Of a DNA stretch of 25,877 nt, positions 21,002-25,877 are shown piece after piece (position 1 is the stretch's first letter; every line of letters starts with the position of its first letter). The stretch comes from JANNRA01 sp031401035. GTDB lineage: Bacteria; Desulfobacterota; Binatia; HRBIN30; CADEER01. A model generated the notes under the pieces. The model made no database searches. It saw only the letters and a program-made list of their open reading frames with translations, and was not told where the DNA came from. Both the position numbers and the translations under genes were made by a program. Where the stretch lies: contig JANNRA010000097.1 of NCBI GenBank assembly GCA_031401035.1, forward strand, positions 1-25,877. Reading direction: 5' to 3'.

Positions 21002-21910
21002 ATGGCTCAGGCAACCCTTGAACTGGACAGCAGCGAGCCGGGACGCGCGGTCGAGCCGCTCGTCGAGCTTGGCTCGTACGAGGTGCTCTGGGCCGATCCC
21101 AAAGCCAGCTTCAAGTCAGTCGCTGACCGATTTGCGCAGAGCGAGGGGGCACTCCCGTCGGACTTCGTTCCTCGGGGCGAGGCCCTGAAAATGGCGTCGG
21201 TGGTGCTGTCCAGCATCCGATCGCGGGGCGTTCATCAGTTCGGCGTTCGCGTCCACGGCGCCGGCGAATACCCGACAAAGCTGCGCGACGCGCGCCACCC
21301 TGTTGAGTTGCTCTACTACCGCGGCTGGTGGAACTTGGTGGAGAAACCCTCGGTGGCCGTCGTCGGCACGCGAAAGCCCACTGACGAAGGCCTTCGCCGA
21401 ACGCGAAAGCTCGTGCGCCAGCTGGCCGAAGATGGTTGGCTCATCGTTTCCGGGCTCGCTGCCGGCGTCGATACCGCGGCCCACCTGACTGCACTGGAGG
21501 TCAGCGGGGAGTCCATAGCAGTGGTCGGGACGCCGGTCTGTGAGGTCTACCCGCGGGAGAATGCAGGCCTTCAGGCTCACCTTGCCCGAAACTGCCTCGT
21601 CGTCAGCCAGGTTCCAGTCTTCCGATATTACCAGCAGACTTGGGTCTCCAATCGGTCGTTCTTTCCGGAGCGCAACATCACGATGTCTGCACTGACTCAG
21701 GCTACGATCATCGTCGAGGCGAGCGACACCTCAGGAACGCTGACGCAGGCTCGGGCCGCCCTCCACCAGAAGCGCCACCTCTTCATCCTCGCTAGCTGCT
21801 TCAACAACCCCAAAATCAAGTGGCCGGCGCGGTTTGCGGAGCGGGGAGCAATCCGCGTGGACACCTACGACGACATACGGCGGGTGCTCGGTGCTCCTCA
21901 CAAAGATTGA
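21002..21910 (+). CDS. DprA/Smf-like Rossmann protein (ShosA-like)
   Basis: This 302-aa protein contains the DprA/Smf Rossmann domain: VAVVGTRKPTDEG (118-130), DGWLIVSGLAAGVDTAAHLTAL (144-165), SIAVVGTPVCEVYP (171-184), FPERNITMSALTQATIIVEASDTSGTLTQARAAL (221-254). Normal DprA proteins bind ssDNA and load RecA during transformation. This one has an atypical N-terminus (1-110) without the usual SAM-like domain, and it overlaps a phosphoribosyltransferase gene by 20 bp. That pairing matches the ShosTA system, where the DprA-like ShosA neutralises the PRTase toxin ShosT, as I recall without database confirmation. An ordinary competence DprA is unlikely on an island beside a toxin-like gene. Confidence 0.8.
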   Translation: MAQATLELDSSEPGRAVEPLVELGSYEVLWADPKASFKSVADRFAQSEGALPSDFVPRGEALKMASVVLSSIRSRGVHQFGVRVHGAGEYPTKLRDARHPVELLYYRGWWNLVEKPSVAVVGTRKPTDEGLRRTRKLVRQLAEDGWLIVSGLAAGVDTAAHLTALEVSGESIAVVGTPVCEVYPRENAGLQAHLARNCLVVSQVPVFRYYQQTWVSNRSFFPERNITMSALTQATIIVEASDTSGTLTQARAALHQKRHLFILASCFNNPKIKWPARFAERGAIRVDTYDDIRRVLGAPHKD

Positions 21911-22505
21911 CGACCTGCAGCGAGAGGATCACTGGTACCTGACTCCCGAAGACAGCTGCTGGTTTTTGGGGGAGTACACGGCGCGAGCCGGCTATCAGTT
22001 CTCGACGACCAACAGCTTCATATCGAACCTCAAGAAGCCCATGTCGACACGCGGTCAACCGCAGTGGTTGCACAAGGAGCGCGCGATCCAAGAAGCGGCG
22101 CAGATGGTCGCGTTGTCCATTGGAGCGAAGGCCCGGCGCGTTGCGTCCTTTGTACCTGTGCCACCGTCTCGCGCCCGGTCGGACCCGGCCTACGACGATC
22201 GTCTGACACGGGTGCTGAGGCAGGTGACGCCAGCAATTGACGTTCGAGAACTGGTCGAGCAGTTCGAGAGCATCGAAGCTGCCCACACAACGACCAATCG
22301 CCCCACGCCGGCAAGCCTTCAAGCCATTTACCGGGTGGCGGAGGAGTGCTCCACCCCAGCACCAAGGGCGCTCGTGATTTTCGATGACGTCCTAACCACT
22401 GGGGCACATTTCATCGCAATGAAAGCGAGCTTGCAGGAGCGGTTCGGAACAGACGTCCCGATCATCGGCCTATTCCTCGCGCGGCGTGCAATCGTGACGC
22501 AATGA
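21891..22505 (+). CDS. Phosphoribosyltransferase (ShosT-like, ComF-related)
   Basis: This 204-aa protein has a clear PRPP-binding loop, LVIFDDVLTTGAHF (161-174), with the acidic pair and TTG typical of type I phosphoribosyltransferases. VASFVPVPPSRARSDPAYDDR (84-104) recalls the ComF 'PVP' strand. The N-terminal 80 residues (including WYLTPEDSCWFLGEYTARAG) are not assigned. GTG at 21891 is chosen as start because it gives a compact product overlapping the DprA-like stop by 20 bp, as expected for a translationally coupled pair; a start at 21834 would overlap more. In ShosTA the PRTase is the toxin. A nucleotide-salvage enzyme is an alternative, but the partner gene favours the defence reading. 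Confidence 0.75.
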   Translation: MLLTKIDDLQREDHWYLTPEDSCWFLGEYTARAGYQFSTTNSFISNLKKPMSTRGQPQWLHKERAIQEAAQMVALSIGAKARRVASFVPVPPSRARSDPAYDDRLTRVLRQVTPAIDVRELVEQFESIEAAHTTTNRPTPASLQAIYRVAEECSTPAPRALVIFDDVLTTGAHFIAMKASLQERFGTDVPIIGLFLARRAIVTQ

Positions 22506-22600
22506 GGGCCGGTGCGCCAGATGCTGACCCCAGCCTCTCCCCCCTGACTAGATGCAGGAAAGCGATTGATGCCGTCCGCAGGCCGTGCGACACGGCGGGC

Positions 22601-22858
22601 ATGACCGACGCCGAGTTCCGCGCCTGGCTCGCCGACACCCGCGCCGACATCGCGGCCCGCCTCGCCGAGGTCGACGCCCTTGACCTCGCTGCCCTCGACC
22701 CGATCACCCGAGCCGACATGGACGCGCTGCGCGCCGAGCTGATCGAGCTGCAGGCGGCGACCGAGGATGAAGCGATCGCGCGCGAGTTCGCGGCGAGCGA
22801 GATGGTCGATCGAGAACTCACGGCAGACGAAGCGCGGGCGCTACTGCGGAGGCAGTGA
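22601..22858 (+). CDS. Small helical hypothetical protein
   Basis: This 85-aa protein is almost entirely helical and acidic (MTDAEFRAWLADTRADIAARLAEVDAL..., ELIELQAATEDEAIAREFAASEMVDRELT) and could form a coiled coil. An in-frame ATG at 22502 overlaps the PRTase stop (ATGA), which would add 33 less plausible residues and couple the two genes; the internal ATG is preferred on protein character. No signal, membrane segment or known family. It could be a third component of the DprA/PRTase unit. Confidence 0.5.
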   Translation: MTDAEFRAWLADTRADIAARLAEVDALDLAALDPITRADMDALRAELIELQAATEDEAIAREFAASEMVDRELTADEARALLRRQ

Positions 22859-22919
22859 GCGCCGCGACCGGGAACGCCGGCCCCGGCGTGGTTCGTCGAC
22901 GGCCCCGAGCATGCGCGCC

Positions 22920-23198
22920 CTAGAGGCGCGGCTGCCAGCCTCGACGTCTTGCGCGGGCCAAAACCTCCGCTACCCACGGTCGATGGTCATCACCAATCGC
23001 CGAGAGTCGAGTCTCCACGCGAATCAATGCGCCTTCGTGCCATGTTGGTGCGAGGACGACAATGTCATCCCCCGGCTGTGGACAGGGGTCGATGAGGAGG
23101 CCGTGCTGCTGGATTTCGTCAAACGCGGATCGGACCCGGTTGCTGCCACCCGAGAGGGCGGCAATCGTCAGCTTCCGTTCGAAGTCACCCACACACAT
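22920..23198 (-). CDS. Hypothetical protein, 92 aa
   Basis: This minus-strand ORF encodes a plausible small soluble protein with mixed strand and helix pattern: MCVGDFERKLTIAALSGG, VRSAFDEIQQHGLLIDP, PGDDIVVLAPTWHEGALIRVETRLSAIG, and a basic C-terminus (VAEVLARARRRGWQPRL). No signal peptide or known family. The ribosome binding site is weak. The plus strand in the same place gives only low-quality ORFs, which supports this reading. It lies about 150 bp left of the IS21 insertion and is not interrupted by it. Confidence 0.45.
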   Translation of the reverse strand: MCVGDFERKLTIAALSGGSNRVRSAFDEIQQHGLLIDPCPQPGDDIVVLAPTWHEGALIRVETRLSAIGDDHRPWVAEVLARARRRGWQPRL

Positions 23199-23347
23199 CA
23201 GTTTGCCGAGACGAGGCCGGCCGAGGCGCGCGCGCGCTCAAGGTTGAGAGCGGCCAGCCGCCAGAGGTGTTGATTCAGTGTGTTGATATAGTAGACCTTA
23301 AAAGGGGTGCCCTGGACCACCTCATTTGCGCTCGACAGATATGGTTC

Positions 23348-23399
23348 CTCAGTGGACGGTCAAAACCGGCCAGTGATCGACACTTGAAAACCGGCCAGT
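23348..23399 (+). repeat. IS21 left end: inverted repeat with two transposase-binding-like copies
   Basis: Starting CTCAGTGGAC, the end contains AAAACCGGCCAGT at 23362-23374 and 23387-23399. It matches the right end (25825-25877) in inverted orientation with a few differences, including one extra base in the right copy. Confidence 0.85.
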
Positions 23400-23455
23400 C
23401 GTAGGGGGCGAGCAAGGCGTTGACGCCGACGGCGACGAGCGAGTCGTCGTTGGGG

Positions 23456-25042
23456 ATGGCCAACGTCTTGAGCGAACAGAAACGACAGCAGGTACTCGCC
23501 CTGGGGCGGCTGGGATGGCCGCTGCGGCGTATTGAGGCCGAGATCGGCGTCCGGCGCGAGACCGCGAGCGGGTATCTCCGCGCCGCCGGGGTGCCTATCC
23601 GCGCCGAGCGGCGGCGCCAGCTGCCGGCAAAACCGGCCAGTGGCGGGGAGGTGTCCACCGACCCCGGCGTGGCAAAACCGGCCAGTGAGGCGGAGGTGTC
23701 CACCGACTCTGCGGGGTCGCGGGCGCCGCGGGCCAGTGCGTGCGAGCCGTACCAGGAGGTGATCGAGGCGGCGCTGGCGCAGGGCCGCAACGCCATGGCG
23801 ATCTACCAGGACCTGGTCGACGACCACGGCTTCCCGGCGCGCTACGCCAGTGTGCGGCGCTTCGTGCGGGGCCTGCGGGGTGCCGCGGTCCCGGCCGCCC
23901 GCGCCGTGATCACCACCGCGCCCGGCGAGGAGGCCCAGGTCGACTACGGCGACGGGCCGCTGATCCGCGACGCGGCCACCGGCCGCTACCGGCGGTGCCG
24001 GCTCTTCGTGCTCGTCCTCGGCTGCAGCCGCAAGGCGGTGTGGCTGCTCACCGGGCGCTCGAGTAGCCGGATCTGGGCCGAGCTGCACGAGCAGGCGTTT
24101 CGGCGCCTGGGCGGCGCCCCGCGGATGGTCGTGCTCGACAATCTGAAGGAAGGCGTCCTGCGGCCGGACTGGTACGACCCGACGCTCAATCCGCTCTACC
24201 GCGACGTGCTGGCGCACTACGGCGTCACGGCGCTGCCCTGTCGGGTGCGCGACCCCGATCGCAAGGGCAAGGTGGAAGCCGGCGTCGGGCTGGCCAAGCG
24301 GACGCCGCTGCGCGGCCAGCGCTTCGAGACGCTCGCGGCGGCGCAGGCCTACCTCGATCGCTGGGCGACGCAGTGGGCCGACACCCGCATCCACGGCACC
24401 ACCAAGCGCCAGGTGGCGATGATGTTTACCGAGGAGCGGCCGCACTTACAGGCGCTGCCGCTCGAGCCCTTCCGCTACTACGCCCACGGCACCCGCCTGG
24501 TGCACCTCGACGGCCACGTCGAGGTCGATCGCGCCTACTACTCCGTCTCGCCCGGACGGATCGGCACCAGCGTCGCCGTGCAGTGGGACGGGCACGTCGT
24601 GCGTATCCTGGACCTCCAGACGGGGCTGCTCCTGCGCGAGCACCGCGTCGATGCCCCGGGGCGCTACCGCACCCGCGCGGAGGACTGCCCGCCACGCACC
24701 GCGCCGGGGCTGCAGCAGCTCCTCCAGCGCGCCGAGCGGGCCAGCGGCGCCATCGGCATCCTCTGTCGGCACATCGCCGATCTCGACGGCGCGCTCGGCA
24801 GCCGCCGCATCCTCGGCATCCTCGCGCTCGCGCGCCGCCACGGCGTCGACGCGGTCAGCGAGGCGTGCACCGCCGCCTGTGACCTCGGCCAGCCGCGCTA
24901 CCACTTCGTCCGCCGCTACCTCGAACGCACCCCGCGCCCGCCGCTCGCCCTGCGGCAGGTCGATCCGCTCATTCGTGAGCTCACCCAGTACCGCGATGCC
25001 ATCGCGGCGCGCACCCGCTCCACACCGGAGGACCCGACATGA
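23456..25042 (+). CDS. istA: IS21-family transposase IstA
   Basis: This 528-aa protein has an N-terminal helix-turn-helix (QQVLALGRLGWPLRRIEAEI and VRRETASGYLRAAGV, 11-46) that binds the ends, and a DDE integrase core with D163 (QVDYGDG), D228 (VVLDNLKEGV) and E274 (KGKVEAGVG), followed by a C-terminal beta-rich region (VDRAYYSVSPGRIGTSVAVQWDG). It cuts and joins DNA together with IstB. The ATG at 23456 is chosen; an in-frame TTG at 23420 would add 12 residues. A linker at 58-86 holds two 15-residue near-repeats (AKPASGGEVSTDPGV and AKPASEAEVSTDSAG) whose DNA contains two extra AAAACCGGCCAGT copies. Confidence 0.93.
   Translation: MANVLSEQKRQQVLALGRLGWPLRRIEAEIGVRRETASGYLRAAGVPIRAERRRQLPAKPASGGEVSTDPGVAKPASEAEVSTDSAGSRAPRASACEPYQEVIEAALAQGRNAMAIYQDLVDDHGFPARYASVRRFVRGLRGAAVPAARAVITTAPGEEAQVDYGDGPLIRDAATGRYRRCRLFVLVLGCSRKAVWLLTGRSSSRIWAELHEQAFRRLGGAPRMVVLDNLKEGVLRPDWYDPTLNPLYRDVLAHYGVTALPCRVRDPDRKGKVEAGVGLAKRTPLRGQRFETLAAAQAYLDRWATQWADTRIHGTTKRQVAMMFTEERPHLQALPLEPFRYYAHGTRLVHLDGHVEVDRAYYSVSPGRIGTSVAVQWDGHVVRILDLQTGLLLREHRVDAPGRYRTRAEDCPPRTAPGLQQLLQRAERASGAIGILCRHIADLDGALGSRRILGILALARRHGVDAVSEACTAACDLGQPRYHFVRRYLERTPRPPLALRQVDPLIRELTQYRDAIAARTRSTPEDPT
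23627..23686 (+). repeat. Two transposon-end-like copies inside istA
   Basis: GCAAAACCGGCCAGT occurs at 23627-23641 and 23672-23686, 45 bp apart, each followed by a GGAGGTGTCCACCGAC-like stretch. The same 13-bp core is repeated in both IS ends, so the element carries six copies in total. Confidence 0.85.
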
Positions 25043-25800
25043 CGCTCCCCGAACTCACCCGTGCCCTGCACCACCTGCGCCTGGGCGGCATGGCCGCCGT
25101 GCTCGACACCCGCCTGCACCAGGCACAGGCCGAGCGGCTTGCGCCGCTCGACTGGCTCTCGCTGCTGGTCAGCGACGAACTCACCCGCCGCGCCGATCGG
25201 CTGCTCGAGCGGCGGCGCAAACAGGCGCGCTTCCGCGACGCCGGCAAGACCCTCGATACCTTCGACTTCGACTTCAATCGGAAGCTCGATCGGGCGCTGC
25301 TCTTCGCACTCGCCACCACCCGCTTCATCGCGCAGCGCGAGGATGCACTCTTCCTCGGCCCGCCCGGCACCGGCAAGAGTCATCTCGCCCAGGCGCTCGG
25401 CCACGCCGCCATCCAGCAGGGCTACCCGGTGCGCTACCGCGAGGCCTACGTGCTGCTCGAAGAACTCGCCGACGCCACGCTCGACGGCACCCGCAAGGCC
25501 TATGTCGCCGAACTCGCCGCCGTGCCGCTGCTGATCATCGACGACCTCGCCATGCGCAAGCTGCCCCTCACCGCCGCCGAGGACCTCCTCGAGCTCATCA
25601 TGCGCCGCCACGGCCGCGCCTCCACCATCCTCACCTCCAACCGCCCGGTCGAGGACTGGGGCAAACTCCTCGGCGACACGCCCGCCGTCACTGCCATGCT
25701 CGACCGCCTGCTCGAACACGGCCACGTCGTCACCTGCGGGCCGAAGAGCTGGCGGCTGAAAACCCATGCCGGCTTGCGTCGGGAGGCCCCGCCTCAGTAA
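25039..25800 (+). CDS. istB: IS21-family ATPase IstB (transposition helper)
   Basis: This 253-aa AAA+ ATPase has Walker A GPPGTGKS (108-115), Walker B LLIIDDLAM (168-176) and the sensor-like TILTSNRPVEDW near 197-208. The N-terminal part (1-90) is helical, with LHHLRLGGMAAVLDTRL as in IstB, which binds DNA non-specifically. IstB remodels target DNA and recruits the IstA complex. It starts in an ATGA overlap with istA. Length is normal and no frameshift is seen. Confidence 0.94.
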   Translation: MTLPELTRALHHLRLGGMAAVLDTRLHQAQAERLAPLDWLSLLVSDELTRRADRLLERRRKQARFRDAGKTLDTFDFDFNRKLDRALLFALATTRFIAQREDALFLGPPGTGKSHLAQALGHAAIQQGYPVRYREAYVLLEELADATLDGTRKAYVAELAAVPLLIIDDLAMRKLPLTAAEDLLELIMRRHGRASTILTSNRPVEDWGKLLGDTPAVTAMLDRLLEHGHVVTCGPKSWRLKTHAGLRREAPPQ

Positions 25801-25824
25801 ATCCTACTCAGCCTTGCCGCCCCA

Positions 25825-25877
25825 ACTGGCCGGTTTTCAGGTGTCGACGACTGGCCGGTTTTGACCTGTCCACTGAG
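25825..25877 (-). repeat. IS21 right end: inverted repeat with two transposase-binding-like copies
   Basis: The reverse complement of the left end: ACTGGCCGGTTTT at 25825-25837 and 25850-25862, then GTCCACTGAG as the last ten bases of the window. Confidence 0.85.

Larger units (their letters stand above)
20024..25877. mobile_element. Second genomic island (right end outside window)
   Basis: The tRNA-Ala 3' fragment faces left, so the element lies right of it, and the intact tRNA should lie at its far right end, probably with the integrase. The cargo seen is toxin or defence-like (SymE-like, DprA-like plus phosphoribosyltransferase), two hypotheticals and an IS21-family element. Host-type metabolic genes stop at 19941. 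Confidence 0.7.
23348..25877. mobile_element. IS21-family insertion sequence with complete-looking ends
   Basis: A 2530-bp element contains istA and istB with the normal 4-nt overlap. Terminal inverted repeats begin CTCAGTGGAC (23348) and end GTCCACTGAG (25877). Inside each end lie two copies of AAAACCGGCCAGT, as expected for the multiple transposase-binding sites of IS21. IS21 ends usually start TG, so the true tip may be TGGAC (23352). The right flank and target duplication are not in the window. Confidence 0.9.

Overview
The window is GC-rich (by eye about two-thirds G+C) and reads as a stretch of bacterial chromosome between two different integrated elements. The host core contains an LLM-class flavin-dependent oxidoreductase with a haloalkane dehalogenase, a thiolase-like/DUF35 pair, a DUF2855 protein, and several small secreted Cys-containing or beta-helix proteins. 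This mix resembles uncultured delta-proteobacteria-like lineages such as Candidatus Binatota. That assignment is an inference from gene content only.

Region A (1-7631) is a plasmid- or satellite-like element next to tRNA-Leu(UAA) (7632-7717, minus). A tyrosine integrase (6491-7591) abuts the 3' end of the tRNA. Upstream lies a tightly coupled operon (3068-6480) in which every junction overlaps by 4 nt (ATGA/GTGA) or 1 nt: small HTH protein, 53-aa basic peptide, CHC2 zinc-finger primase-like protein, RepA-like hexameric ATPase, an odd repeat-bearing ORF, a zinc-finger peptide, a 72-aa protein, and an HTH protein. The repeat-bearing ORF holds eight exact copies of an 11-bp direct repeat, spaced near the helical pitch and lying in all three reading frames. 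A 59-nt imperfect hairpin follows. With primase and helicase genes directly upstream, this looks like a replication origin embedded in the operon. It is the most system-like novelty in the window. Cargo further left is a hypothetical protein, an HGG-type Cys/His protein of phage flavour, and another hypothetical protein. The left end of the element is not in the window.

Region B (7632-20023) is the host core: small secreted protein, thiolase-like/DUF35 pair, secreted beta-helix protein, orphan FixJ/NarL-type response regulator, two small doubtful ORFs, a ferritin-like protein, a secreted Cys-rich gene broken by a one-base frameshift, the dehalogenase/LLM operon, a DUF1330-like membrane protein, a TetR regulator divergent from DUF2855 plus a membrane protein, and a small secreted protein.

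Region C (20024-25877) is a second island. Its left edge is marked by the 3' part of a tRNA-Ala(CGC) gene (20024-20065, minus) with no 5' half, the expected distal att scar of a tRNA-integrating element. The orientation puts the intact tRNA and probably the integrase to the right of the window. Cargo is a SymE-like toxin-family protein, a DprA/Smf-like protein overlapping a phosphoribosyltransferase (a ShosTA-like defence or toxin-antitoxin pair), two small hypotheticals, and a complete-looking IS21-family element (23348-25877) whose right inverted repeat ends on the last base of the window.
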